Origin: Denitromonas halophila
GTDB lineage: Bacteria; Pseudomonadota; Gammaproteobacteria; Burkholderiales; Rhodocyclaceae
Assembly (NCBI RefSeq): GCF_007625155.1
Contig: NZ_VMNK01000006.1
Location: 248,001-312,000 of the forward strand
DNA: 64,000 bases
Reading direction: 5' to 3'
The notes under the pieces are model-generated. The model ran no database searches. It saw only the letters and a list, made by a program, of their open reading frames with translations, and had not been told where the DNA came from. Shown in pieces: positions 42,309 through 51,030 of the stretch. Position 1 is the first letter of the stretch. Each line of letters opens with the position of its first letter. The translations under genes were made by a program, and so were the position numbers.

Positions 42309-44054
42309 ATGACCGCCCATGAAGGCTTGCCGCATCTTCGCGAGCTGATCCTTTTCCTGTGCCTGTCCGGCGTGCTGATTCCGCTGCTGCAGCGGCGCAA
42401 CATCAACCCGGTGCTGGGCTTTCTGGCCATGGGCACGCTGGTGGGGCCATATGGCCTGGGGCGTCTGGTGGAATACTGGCCATGGCTGGAGCCGCTGACC
42501 TTCCCGCGCGTGGAAGACGTGGCGGTGTTCGCCGAACTGGGCGTGATCTTCCTGATGTTCATGATCGGCCTGGAGATGTCGATCGACCGGCTCTGGGCCT
42601 TGCGGCGATGGGTGTTTGGCGTGGGCGCCTTGCAGGTGGGGCTGTCGGCGGCGGTGATCGGCGGCCTGGCCTATGTCTTCGGCAATCCGGTCGAGGCATC
42701 GGTCATCCTCGGTCTGGTATTGGCATTTTCGTCGACCGCCGTGGTGATGCAGTTGCTGAGTTTTCGGCGCGAGTTAGGCACACCACTGGGGCAGGCGAGC
42801 TTTTCGCTGCTGCTATTTCAAGATCTGGCCGTGGTGCCGCTGCTGGTGCTGGTCGGCCTGCTGGGTCAGCATGGCGACGGCAGCTTTGCCCTGCAGATGG
42901 GCCAGGCCGCGCTCAAAGGCGTGTTTACCATCGGGGCGATCTATCTGATTGGCCGGCGCGTGGTGCAGCCGGTGTTTCACCACCTCGCCGCCAACCAGCA
43001 ATCCGACACCTTCATGGCGCTGACCCTGCTGGTGTCGCTCGGCGTGGCAGCGCTGACCTGGGCGGCGGGTCTGTCGATGGCGATGGGCGCGCTACTTGCC
43101 GGGCTGATCATTGCCGAAACCGAATTCCGCCACGCGGTCGAAGTGACCATCGAGCCCTTCAAGGGCTTGCTGATGGGCTTGTTCTTCATGTCGGTGGGTA
43201 TGGGCATTGACCTCACCGAGCTACTCAGCCGGCCGGTGTGGCTGCCGCTGTCGGTGATCGGGCTGGTGCTGGCCAAGGGCCTGATCATCGCAGCGCTGTT
43301 CCGGATCTTTGGTCTATCGACCGGCCGCTCGCTCGAAGGCGGCTTTCTGCTCGGTGCCGGCGGTGAATTCGCGTTCATCGTCATTGGCATGGCCCTGAGC
43401 TTTCAGCTCTTGCCGCGTGACGTCGCGCAGTTCATGTTGCTGGTGGTCGGTTTGAGCATGCTGGCCACGCCGCTGCTCGCGCGGCTTGGCCAAACCCTGG
43501 GCAACGCCATCGACCGGCGCAGCGGCCAGCACGCGTCGGCGATGCAGATCAACGACCCCGAGGCGATGCGCAACCATGTCATTCTTGCTGGCTTCGGCCG
43601 GGTCGGTCAGCTGGTGGGCGAAATGCTGTCGGAGCTTGGCGTCGCGTATTGCGCCATCGAGTCCAATCCCACCCTGGTCGCCCGCTATCGCGCCCGCGGG
43701 CTGCCGGTGGTGTTTGGCGACGCGAGCAATCCGGAAATGCTGCGGCGCCTGCATCTGGACCGTGCCGGGGCGGTGATCCTGACCATGGATCAGACCGCAC
43801 CAGCCGTCCATGCGGTTCGTGGCTTGCGCTCCATGTCACCGGACATTCCGGTACTTGCCCGGGCCCGCGACGAGAAGCACGCGCTGGCCTTGCGCGAGGC
43901 CGGCGCCAACGTGGTCATTCCTGAAACACTGGAGTCCAGCCTGCAACTGGCCGCCGGGGCCCTGGCCCGGCTGGGCGTGCCTGACGAGGCAGCGCGCATG
44001 ATGCTCGACCGCGTGCGCGACAATCGCACCCACCCGCTACGCAACACTTCATGA
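42309..44054 (+). CDS. CPA2 monovalent cation:proton antiporter with RCK domain
   Basis: A 581-residue protein with about 12 helices in residues 1-390 (including FAELGVIFLMFMIGLEMS, FSSTAVVMQLLS and the LGAGGEFAFIVIGMAL segment). A cytosolic RCK/TrkA-N nucleotide-binding domain starts near residue 420 (NHVILAGFGRVGQLVGEML, VVFGDASNPEMLRRL). This fits a KefB/YbaL-type potassium or sodium efflux system. AGGAG precedes the ATG at an 11-base distance. It is divergent from prsT over a 173-base region. Substrate ion not determinable. Confidence 0.88.
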   Translation: MTAHEGLPHLRELILFLCLSGVLIPLLQRRNINPVLGFLAMGTLVGPYGLGRLVEYWPWLEPLTFPRVEDVAVFAELGVIFLMFMIGLEMSIDRLWALRRWVFGVGALQVGLSAAVIGGLAYVFGNPVEASVILGLVLAFSSTAVVMQLLSFRRELGTPLGQASFSLLLFQDLAVVPLLVLVGLLGQHGDGSFALQMGQAALKGVFTIGAIYLIGRRVVQPVFHHLAANQQSDTFMALTLLVSLGVAALTWAAGLSMAMGALLAGLIIAETEFRHAVEVTIEPFKGLLMGLFFMSVGMGIDLTELLSRPVWLPLSVIGLVLAKGLIIAALFRIFGLSTGRSLEGGFLLGAGGEFAFIVIGMALSFQLLPRDVAQFMLLVVGLSMLATPLLARLGQTLGNAIDRRSGQHASAMQINDPEAMRNHVILAGFGRVGQLVGEMLSELGVAYCAIESNPTLVARYRARGLPVVFGDASNPEMLRRLHLDRAGAVILTMDQTAPAVHAVRGLRSMSPDIPVLARARDEKHALALREAGANVVIPETLESSLQLAAGALARLGVPDEAARMMLDRVRDNRTHPLRNTS

Positions 44055-44145
44055 CCTTTCCATCGCGCACACCGTGCCCAGCGCAGTCGTCAGTAACGGC
44101 GACTCAGGGCACAATACCGCCTTTGCCAGTTCGCGAGAGCCACCT

Positions 44146-45045
44146 GTGATCCGACAAGGCCTGCTGATTCTCCTCACCGCTTTTGCCGCAGTCGGCGCCC
44201 ACGCCGACACCTCGCCCAGCGTCGATGACACGCTGACCGCCATCCGCGAGCATGGCGCCGTCCGGCTGGGCCATCGCCTGTCGTCCATCCCCTTTTCCTA
44301 TCTCGACGAAGAGGGTCAGGTGGTTGGCTATTCGCACGAGCTGGCGCTGAAGATCGTCGACGCCATCCGTCAGCGCCTCGGCAACCCCAAGCTGCCGGTC
44401 GAACTGGTGCCAATCACCTCCGGCAACCGCTTCCGCCTGATCCACAAGGGCGAGATCGATTTCGAGTGTGGCTCGACCACGCACAACTCCGAGCGCGCCA
44501 AGCGGGTGAGCTTTTCCAACACCATCTTCGTCATCGGCACCCGCCTGCTGACCCGCCGCGACTCGGGCATTGCCGACTTCAACGATCTCAACGCCAAGCG
44601 CGTGGTCACCACGGCCAGCACCACCTCCGAGCACCTGCTGCGGCAAATGAAGGAAGAGCGTCAGATCGACCTGACCCTGATCACCGCCCGCGATCACGGC
44701 GAGAGCTTTCTCACACTGGAGACCGGTCGCGCCGACGCCTTCATGCTTGACGACGCCCTGCTCTATGGCGAACGCGCCAAATCGCTTCGGCCGGCCGACT
44801 GGGTGGTTACCGGCACGCCGCGCTCCTTCGAAGCCTACGGCTGCATGCTTCGCAAGGGCGATCAAGCCATGAAGAAACTGATCGACGACACGCTCGCCCA
44901 ACTGATGACCTCCGGCGAGGCCGAGCGCATCTACACGCGCTGGTTCATGCAGCCGATTCCACCCAAGCAGCTGAATCTCAATTTCCCACTCTCCGACAGC
45001 ATGCGCGCGCTGTTTCGCGAGCCCAACGACAAGCCCTTCCAGTGA
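44146..45045 (+). CDS. Periplasmic amino-acid-binding protein (SBP_bac_3 family)
   Basis: A 299-residue protein with a GTG start and GAGAG upstream, chosen because it gives a clean signal peptide (RQGLLILLTAFAAVGAHA). It then matches GltI-like polar amino acid binding proteins: VRLGHRLSSIPFSYLDEEGQVVGYSHELA, GEIDFECGSTTHNSERAKRVSFS and ARDHGESFLTLETGRADAF. Glutamate or aspartate binding is plausible. No permease or ATPase follows. Instead an asparaginase gene overlaps its stop by one base, suggesting joint use of asparagine/aspartate. Confidence 0.87.
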   Translation: MIRQGLLILLTAFAAVGAHADTSPSVDDTLTAIREHGAVRLGHRLSSIPFSYLDEEGQVVGYSHELALKIVDAIRQRLGNPKLPVELVPITSGNRFRLIHKGEIDFECGSTTHNSERAKRVSFSNTIFVIGTRLLTRRDSGIADFNDLNAKRVVTTASTTSEHLLRQMKEERQIDLTLITARDHGESFLTLETGRADAFMLDDALLYGERAKSLRPADWVVTGTPRSFEAYGCMLRKGDQAMKKLIDDTLAQLMTSGEAERIYTRWFMQPIPPKQLNLNFPLSDSMRALFREPNDKPFQ

Positions 45046-46019
45046 TGCCCCTGACGCCGCGACTGACCCTGATCACCACCGGCGGCACCATTGCCGGCCA
45101 GGCAGTCAGCGCGGCCGACACCACCGACTACACCGCGGGCGCACTTGATCCGTCCGCGCTCATTGCCGCCGTACCCGGCTTGACCGACCTCGCTCAACTG
45201 CGAGTCGACGCGCTGCTCTCCATCGATAGCAAGGACATGAGCCCGGCGCACTGGCTGACACTGCTCGCGCGCGTGCACTATCACCTGGCGCAGGCTGACT
45301 GCGACGGTGTGGTCATCACCCACGGCACCGACACGCTCGAAGAAACCGGCTGGTTTTTGCACCTCTGCCTGCCACCGGGCAAGCCGGTGGTAATGACCGC
45401 CGCCATGCGTCCGGCCACGGCGCTGTCGGCCGACGGCCCGATGAATCTATATCAGGCGATCGCCGTGGCTGCACACACTTCCAGTACAGACCAAGGCGTT
45501 CTGGTGGTGATGAACGGACACATCTTCGCCGCCGCGGACATCGTCAAGGCCGACACACAAGCGCTGGGCGCCATCACAGCGCCGACGCGCGGCCCACTCG
45601 GCACGGCACAGCCAGTGCAGTTCTACCACCCGATAGCGCTCACGCAGGCCGGCTGCATTCCAACCGATGCACTGGCCGGTCAGACCGAGCTACCCCGCGT
45701 CGACATCCTTTATGTCGCCGCGGGCAGCGACCCCGATCTGCTCTCTGCAGCCGTGGAGCGTGGCGCGCAGGGCATCGTCCTCGCCCTGCCAGGCAACGGC
45801 AGCCTGCCCGAAAATTGGCGGCGTCCCGCACTCGCCGCACTCGCCAGGGGGATTTCGGTAATCCGCTCAACCCGCGTCGGCCATGGGCGCGTGGCTCACT
45901 CGACAGACGCCGCGCTTCCCGCTGCCAGCGGTGAGCTCAACCCGGCCAAGGCGCGCATCGCGCTGATGCTCGCGCTGGCAATTGGCACGCCCGAACTCAG
46001 CGCGCGTCTCTTCGCCTGA
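45045..46019 (+). CDS. L-asparaginase (type I/II-like)
   Basis: A 324-residue asparaginase. The start ATG overlaps the binding-protein stop (TGATG). The two catalytic threonine motifs are present: LITTGGTIAGQ near residue 10 and VITHGTDTLEETGWFL near residue 90, with SADGPMNLYQAI afterwards. No signal peptide is evident, so it is likely cytoplasmic. It hydrolyses asparagine to aspartate and ammonia. It ends 13 bases from the stop of the convergent cysB-like gene. Confidence 0.92.
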   Translation: MPLTPRLTLITTGGTIAGQAVSAADTTDYTAGALDPSALIAAVPGLTDLAQLRVDALLSIDSKDMSPAHWLTLLARVHYHLAQADCDGVVITHGTDTLEETGWFLHLCLPPGKPVVMTAAMRPATALSADGPMNLYQAIAVAAHTSSTDQGVLVVMNGHIFAAADIVKADTQALGAITAPTRGPLGTAQPVQFYHPIALTQAGCIPTDALAGQTELPRVDILYVAAGSDPDLLSAAVERGAQGIVLALPGNGSLPENWRRPALAALARGISVIRSTRVGHGRVAHSTDAALPAASGELNPAKARIALMLALAIGTPELSARLFA

Positions 46020-46032
46020 GCAACGCCGGCGG

Positions 46033-46974
46033 CTACAAGCCGGGGTCGGTCCCGCCGCCGGCCCGTGCGGCCTCGACCACATGTCGGTTCAGCGCCGGCG
46101 CAAACAGCTCAACAAACGCATAGATATAACCACGCAACCACACATTGCGGCGAATGCCGATGCGCGTGGTGCTCGACTCGAACAAATGGCCTGCGTCGTT
46201 CATGCCCAGCCCTTTGTCCATCAGCGGATCGAAGGCCATGCTGGCCACGATGCCGATACCCAGGCCCATGCGCACATAGGTCTTGATCACGTCCGAGTCG
46301 ATGGCGGTCAGCACCACATTCGGCTTCAGCCCACGCCCCAGAAACGCCTTGTTCATCTGACCGCGGCCGGTAAACGCCGAGTCATAAGTGATGATCGGCC
46401 AGCGTGCGATCTCCTCCAGGCTCAACGGCTTGGCCTTGAGAATGGGATGATCTGACGGCGCCACCACGCCGCGATTCCACTGGTAGCACGGCAGCATCAC
46501 CAGATCGGGGTAGTCGGAAATGGCCTCGGTCGCGATCACCAAATCGGCGTCGCCCGACAACACCATGTCGCAGACCTGGCGCGGGCTGCCCTGATGCAAC
46601 TCCAGCCGCACCCTGGGGTAACGCCGGGTGAACTCGGCGATCACCTTGGGCAGCTTGTAGCGCGCCTGGGTGTGGGTGGTGGCAATCGACAGCCGCCCCT
46701 GCCCCTCGTTGCGAAACTCCTCGCCCACCCGGTGCAGGTTGTCGGCATCGGCCAGTACCCGGCGCGCGATGTTCAGCATCTCGCGGCCCGGCTCGGTCAC
46801 ATCGACAATCCGCTTGCCGTGGCGCACAAAGATCGCCACGCCCAGCTCCTCCTCCAACGCCCGGATCTGCTTGGACACCCCCGGCTGAGAGGTAAACAAG
46901 GTCTCGGCCGCTTCCGACACGTTCAGCCCGTTGCGATCGACTTCAACGATGTAGCGCAATTGCTGGAAATTCAC
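46033..46974 (-). CDS. cysB: LysR-family regulator, CysB type
   Basis: A 313-residue CysB-like regulator. The GTG at 46974 is favoured over the GTG at 46980 because it gives MNFQQLRYIVEV, the usual CysB N-terminus, with TGGAG upstream. The helix-turn-helix (NVSEAAETLFTSQPGVSKQIRALE) is typical of CysB/Cbl. The effector domain includes HTQARYKLPKVIAEF. CysB activates sulfate assimilation genes upon sensing N-acetylserine. It is divergent from a TauE-like gene and the sulfur assimilation operon, across an AT-rich dyad at 47023-47043. Confidence 0.92.
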   Translation of the reverse strand: MNFQQLRYIVEVDRNGLNVSEAAETLFTSQPGVSKQIRALEEELGVAIFVRHGKRIVDVTEPGREMLNIARRVLADADNLHRVGEEFRNEGQGRLSIATTHTQARYKLPKVIAEFTRRYPRVRLELHQGSPRQVCDMVLSGDADLVIATEAISDYPDLVMLPCYQWNRGVVAPSDHPILKAKPLSLEEIARWPIITYDSAFTGRGQMNKAFLGRGLKPNVVLTAIDSDVIKTYVRMGLGIGIVASMAFDPLMDKGLGMNDAGHLFESSTTRIGIRRNVWLRGYIYAFVELFAPALNRHVVEAARAGGGTDPGL

Positions 46975-47022
46975 GATCACCGCTCCAGTTTGCCGGCCAG
47001 ATGCCTCAGTCGCACGGCAGTC

Positions 47023-47043
47023 TAAATAACTTTTGATTATTTA
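47023..47043. promoter_or_regulatory. AT-rich dyad between cysB and sulfur operon
   Basis: TAAATAA (47023-47029), a 7-base spacer, TTATTTA (47037-47043): a perfect inverted repeat in an otherwise GC-rich segment. CysB sites in enterobacteria are AT-rich; this is the likeliest operator. Confidence 0.55.
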
Positions 47044-47090
47044 AGTTTAACCCACTGCCCCTGTTCCGATCTATCCGCAATCCGTACGAT

Positions 47091-47102
47091 GCAATGCAAC
47101 AT
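47091..47102. promoter_or_regulatory. TGCANYGCARCA motif, copy 2
   Basis: TGCAATGCAACA, 15 bases upstream of the TauE-like gene's ATG. It shares 16 identical bases with the copy at 31943. Confidence 0.35.
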
Positions 47103-47117
47103 TACAGGTTGGATTCC

Positions 47118-47897
47118 ATGGACTTTGCCTACACCATCGCCGGATTTGCCGTTGGCGCCATCGTCGGACTCACCGGCGTGGGCGGCGGTTCGCTGATGAC
47201 GCCCCTGCTGGTGCTGATGTTCGGCATTCACCCCTCGGTGGCCGTGGGCACCGACCTGCTCTATGCCGCCATCACCAAGGCCGGCGGTACGCTGGCGCAT
47301 AGCCTCAAGGGCTCGGTGGATTGGCAGATCACCCGAACCCTGGCAACCGGCAGCATCCCGGCGGCGCTGATCACCCTGTGGGCGGTCCATCGTTACGCCC
47401 CCGGCGGCATGGGCGGCGCCACGCATGTGATCACCTTTGCGCTCGGCGTGGCACTGGTGCTGACCGCCGTGGCCATCGTGTTCCGGACTCGCATTCAGGC
47501 GTTTTCATCCCGCGTGATGGGCGACACCCCGAACCCGGTGCGCACCCGCAATCTCACCATTGCCACCGGTGCCGTGCTCGGCGTGCTGGTATCGATTTCA
47601 TCGGTCGGCGCCGGTGCGCTGGGTGTGACGGCCTTGTTCTTTCTGTATCCTGCGCTGCCTTCGCTGCGCATCGTCGGCTCCGACATCGCGCATGCGGTGC
47701 CGCTCACGGCCGTGGCCGGCATGGGCCACTGGGCGCTGGGCACGGTTGACTGGGCATTGCTCGGCAGCCTGTTGATCGGCTCCCTGCCCGGCATCTGGCT
47801 TGGCAGCCATGTTTCAGCGCGGGTCCCCGACCGCGTTCTGCGTCCGATCCTGGCCAGCACCCTGGTGCTGGTGGGCGCAAAGATGATTACTCACTGA
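47118..47897 (+). CDS. TauE/SafE-family anion exporter in sulfur assimilation operon
   Basis: A 259-residue membrane protein starting MDFAYTIAGFAVGAIVGLTGVGGGSLMTPLLV. The GVGGGSLMTP box recurs in TauE/SafE/DUF81 sulfite or sulfonate transporters. About seven helices, with a second GAGALGVTALFFLYP repeat. Its position 11 bases before the sulfite reductase gene suggests sulfite or sulfate movement. A second TauE-like gene (62367) lies outside the operon. Confidence 0.88.
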   Translation: MDFAYTIAGFAVGAIVGLTGVGGGSLMTPLLVLMFGIHPSVAVGTDLLYAAITKAGGTLAHSLKGSVDWQITRTLATGSIPAALITLWAVHRYAPGGMGGATHVITFALGVALVLTAVAIVFRTRIQAFSSRVMGDTPNPVRTRNLTIATGAVLGVLVSISSVGAGALGVTALFFLYPALPSLRIVGSDIAHAVPLTAVAGMGHWALGTVDWALLGSLLIGSLPGIWLGSHVSARVPDRVLRPILASTLVLVGAKMITH

Positions 47898-47908
47898 GAG
47901 AAAACAAT

Positions 47909-49594
47909 ATGTATCGCTACGACGATTACGATCAGCAGTTGGTGGATGAGCGCGTCGCGCAATTCACCGACCAGACGCGCCGCTACTTCGCTGGCGAACT
48001 GACCGAAGAAGAATTCCTGCCGCTGCGGCTGCAGAACGGCATCTACATCCAGCGGCACGCACCGATGCTGCGTCTGGCGATCCCCTACGGTAACCTGCGC
48101 GCCGATCAGGTCCGCATGTACGGCCACATCGCCCGCACCTACGACCGCGGCTACGGCCACTTCACCACGCGCCACAACATGCAGTTCAACTGGTGCGAGC
48201 TGGAGAAGATGCCCGAGATCCTCGCCAAGCTGGCCACCGTGCAACTGCACGCCATCCAGACCTCGGGCAACTGCATCCGCAACACCTCGACCGACCCTTT
48301 CGCCGGCGTCGCCGAAGACGAGCGTATCGACCCGCGCCCGTGGTGCGAGCTGATTCGCCAGTGGAGCACCTTCCACCCTGAATTCGCCTACCTGCCGCGC
48401 AAGTTCAAGATCGCCGTCAATGGCGCCGAAGAAGACCGTGCCGTCATTCGCTGCCACGACATCGGCCTTGAGCTGATCAAGAACGATGCGGGCGAGACGG
48501 GCTTCCGCATTTTTGTCGGCGGCGGCCTCGGCCGCACCCCGATCATCGGCGAAGAGATCGCCAGCTTTGTGCCCTGGCAGCATCTGCTCACCTATTGCGA
48601 ATCGATCCTGCGGGTGTACAACCGCTTCGGCCGCCGAGACAACAAGTTCAAGGCGCGCATCAAAATCATCGTCAAATCGCTGGGTATCGACGAGTTCCGC
48701 CGGCGCGTCGAAGCGGACTGGGCCCACTTCAAGGACGGCCCGAGCACGCTGACCCAGCAAGAACTCGACCGCGTCGCCGCCTGTTTTGTCGACCCCGACT
48801 ACAAGACGCTGCCGAAGACCGACGCCGGCTATGTGCAGGCACAGGCCGATAGCAAGCCCTTTGCGGCCTGGGTCAAGCGCAATGTGCGCGGCCACAAGCG
48901 GCCGGGCTACGCCAGCGTGGTGCTGTCGCTGAAGAAAACCGGCGTACCGCCGGGCGACGTGACCGACGCCCAGCTCGACCTGATCGCCGATCTGGCCGAC
49001 CGTTACAGCTTCGGCGAAGTGCGCATCACCCACGAGCAGAACGTGGTGCTCGCCGACGTCGAGCAGTCTGCGCTGTTCGCCCTGTGGGAACAGGCCCGCG
49101 CCGGCGGCCTGGCCACGCCCAACATCGGCCTGCTGACCGACATGATCTGCTGCCCGGGCGGCGATTTCTGCAGCCTCGCCAACGCCAAGTCGATCCCCAT
49201 CGCCGAGGCCGTTCAGCGCCGCTTCGACGACCTCGACTACCTGCACGACATCGGCGAACTGGAGCTCAACATCTCCGGCTGCATGAACGCCTGTGGCCAC
49301 CACCACGTCGGCCACATCGGCATTCTCGGCGTCGATAAGAACGGCGAGGAGTGGTACCAGATCACCATCGGCGGGCGCCAGGGCAACCTGACCCATCTGG
49401 GCAAGGTGATCGGCCCGTCCTTCGCCGCGGCCGACGTGCCCGACGTGATCGAGACCCTCGTCAACACCTATGTTGCGCATCGCCACGAGGGCGAGCGCTT
49501 TATCGACACCGTGCATCGCATCGGTGCCGACCCGTTCAAGCAAGCCGTGTATGGCGACAAGACGCCGGCACAAAGGAAGGTAGCCAATGGCTAA
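47909..49594 (+). CDS. cysI: Sulfite reductase hemoprotein (CysI-like nitrite/sulfite reductase)
   Basis: A 561-residue siroheme/4Fe-4S enzyme. The iron-sulfur and siroheme ligand cysteines are visible: CCPGGDFC near residues 414-421 and SGCMNACG near 457. The siroheme-binding motifs FTTRHNMQFNW and IQTSGNCIRN are present. It reduces sulfite to sulfide. The stop overlaps the DUF934 gene by 8 bases, indicating tight coupling. No separate CysJ flavoprotein is in the window, so the electron donor is unclear. Confidence 0.92.
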   Translation: MYRYDDYDQQLVDERVAQFTDQTRRYFAGELTEEEFLPLRLQNGIYIQRHAPMLRLAIPYGNLRADQVRMYGHIARTYDRGYGHFTTRHNMQFNWCELEKMPEILAKLATVQLHAIQTSGNCIRNTSTDPFAGVAEDERIDPRPWCELIRQWSTFHPEFAYLPRKFKIAVNGAEEDRAVIRCHDIGLELIKNDAGETGFRIFVGGGLGRTPIIGEEIASFVPWQHLLTYCESILRVYNRFGRRDNKFKARIKIIVKSLGIDEFRRRVEADWAHFKDGPSTLTQQELDRVAACFVDPDYKTLPKTDAGYVQAQADSKPFAAWVKRNVRGHKRPGYASVVLSLKKTGVPPGDVTDAQLDLIADLADRYSFGEVRITHEQNVVLADVEQSALFALWEQARAGGLATPNIGLLTDMICCPGGDFCSLANAKSIPIAEAVQRRFDDLDYLHDIGELELNISGCMNACGHHHVGHIGILGVDKNGEEWYQITIGGRQGNLTHLGKVIGPSFAAADVPDVIETLVNTYVAHRHEGERFIDTVHRIGADPFKQAVYGDKTPAQRKVANG

Positions 49595-50111
49595 GCTCAT
49601 CAAAAACCAGCAGATCCTCGACGACACCTGGCAGGTGCTGACGCCGGAAGACGGCGCCGATGCGGCGACCGTTGCCGTGCCCGCCGGCCAATGGATTGTC
49701 CCGCTCGCCGTGTGGCAGGCCCAGCCGGCACTTGCCGCGCGCGGCGATGTCGCCCCCCTGCTCGAGGGCGCCGACGACCCGGCCGACCTCGCCGACCAGC
49801 TCGGCACACTGTCGCTGGTCGCGGTGAACTTCCCGCGCTTTGCCGATGGTCGCGGCTACTCGATCGCCACCTTGCTACGCAGCCGCTACGGCTACACCGG
49901 CGAGTTACGGGCGATCGGTGACGTGTTGCGCGATCAGTTCAACTACTTCACCCGCTGCGGTTTCGATGCCCTGCAGCCGCCGGTCGACAAATACACCGAC
50001 GCCCAGCTGGGCGCCGCGCTGGCCAGCCTGAAGGACTTCACCGATCCCTATCAGGCCTCCGCCACCTTCCGCGACCCGCTGTTCCGTCGCCACGCGAGGC
50101 ACGCCGCATGA
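49587..50111 (+). CDS. DUF934 protein, sulfite reductase-associated
   Basis: A 174-residue protein with the DUF934 layout: LPVAL-like start (MAKLIKNQQILDD), VNFPRFADGRGYSIATLLRSRYGYTGELRAIGDVLRDQFNYFTRCGFDA. This family is regularly encoded beside cysI/cysH in proteobacteria, and a role in electron delivery to the sulfite reductase has been proposed. It overlaps cysI by 8 bases and cysH by 4. Confidence 0.88.
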   Translation: MAKLIKNQQILDDTWQVLTPEDGADAATVAVPAGQWIVPLAVWQAQPALAARGDVAPLLEGADDPADLADQLGTLSLVAVNFPRFADGRGYSIATLLRSRYGYTGELRAIGDVLRDQFNYFTRCGFDALQPPVDKYTDAQLGAALASLKDFTDPYQASATFRDPLFRRHARHAA

Positions 50112-50875
50112 GCACCGTGTCCCCCCTTCGCCCTGCCGCCGGCAACCCGGCAACCCGGCCGGCGCTGACCGATGCGCAGCGGACCGCCGTCGCCACCAAG
50201 TCCGATGAAGCGCTGGCGCTGCTGCAGGCCGCCGTCGCCGAGTTCGGCGCCGAAGGCCAGCTGACCTTCGCCAACAGCTTCGGCGCCGAAGACATGGTGC
50301 TCACCGATCTGATCCTGAAAAACAGCCTGCCGATCGAGATCTTCTCGCTCGACACCGGCCGCCTGCCCGCCGAAACCTATGCTCTGATGGGCGAGGTGGA
50401 GTCGCGCTACCACACCAAACTCAAGGTGTTCTTCCCCGACACGGCTGCGGTCGAAGCCTATGTGCGCGGTGAGGGCATCAACGCCTTCTACGACTCCATG
50501 GACTTGCGCAAACGCTGCTGCCACATCCGCAAGGTCGAGCCGCTCGGCCGCGCGCTGGCCGGCAAAAAAGCCTGGATCACCGGCCTGCGGGCCGCGCAGG
50601 CCGCCACGCGCACCAATCTGCCGACCCGCGCCTTCGACGCCGACAATGGCCTCGAAAAACTCAACCCGCTGGCCGCCTGGTCGGAGAGCGATGTGTGGGC
50701 CTACATCCGAATCGAGAATGTGCCCTACAACGCCCTGCACGATCAGTTTTACCCGAGCATTGGCTGCGCACCCTGTACCCGCGCCGTCGCCCTCGGCGAA
50801 GACGTCCGCGCCGGTCGCTGGTGGTGGGAAGACCCCACCGCCAAGGAATGCGGCCTGCACGTCAAAAAGTCCTGA
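50108..50875 (+). CDS. cysH: Adenylyl-sulfate (APS) reductase of the 4Fe-4S CysH type
   Basis: A 255-residue CysH with FANSFGAEDMVLTDLI and ETYALMGEVE. Unlike PAPS reductases of E. coli it has the CC...CxxC set (KRCCHIRKVEPL and GCAPCTRAV) that binds a 4Fe-4S cluster. This marks it as an APS reductase using adenylyl-sulfate directly. This matches a CysN of the short type lacking the APS kinase domain. It overlaps DUF934 by 4 bases. Confidence 0.93.
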   Translation: MSTVSPLRPAAGNPATRPALTDAQRTAVATKSDEALALLQAAVAEFGAEGQLTFANSFGAEDMVLTDLILKNSLPIEIFSLDTGRLPAETYALMGEVESRYHTKLKVFFPDTAAVEAYVRGEGINAFYDSMDLRKRCCHIRKVEPLGRALAGKKAWITGLRAAQAATRTNLPTRAFDADNGLEKLNPLAAWSESDVWAYIRIENVPYNALHDQFYPSIGCAPCTRAVALGEDVRAGRWWWEDPTAKECGLHVKKS

Positions 50876-50899
50876 GCCAACTCACAGGAGGATGACCCC

Positions 50900-51022
50900 A
50901 TGCCCAAGGCACATCATCTGCACCCCTCGCTGAGCCAGACCCTCATGCTGCGCCTCGCTGCGCTGCGCGCCGGCCTGCGCGCCGCCCTCCGCGCCCTGCT
51001 CGCCCGAAACACGCACCGCTGA
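50900..51022 (+). CDS. Putative 40-residue protein between cysH and cysD
   Basis: A short frame, MPKAHHLHPSLSQTLMLRLA..., followed by a Leu/Arg/Ala-rich amphipathic half and a TGA stop. An ideal AGGAGG at 50886-50891 lies 8 bases before the ATG. It fills the 155-base gap between cysH and cysD, which otherwise has no purpose. The product could be a tiny protein partner or a leader peptide for cysD; the family is unknown to me. Confidence 0.5.
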   Translation: MPKAHHLHPSLSQTLMLRLAALRAGLRAALRALLARNTHR

Positions 51023-51030
51023 GAAATTTC

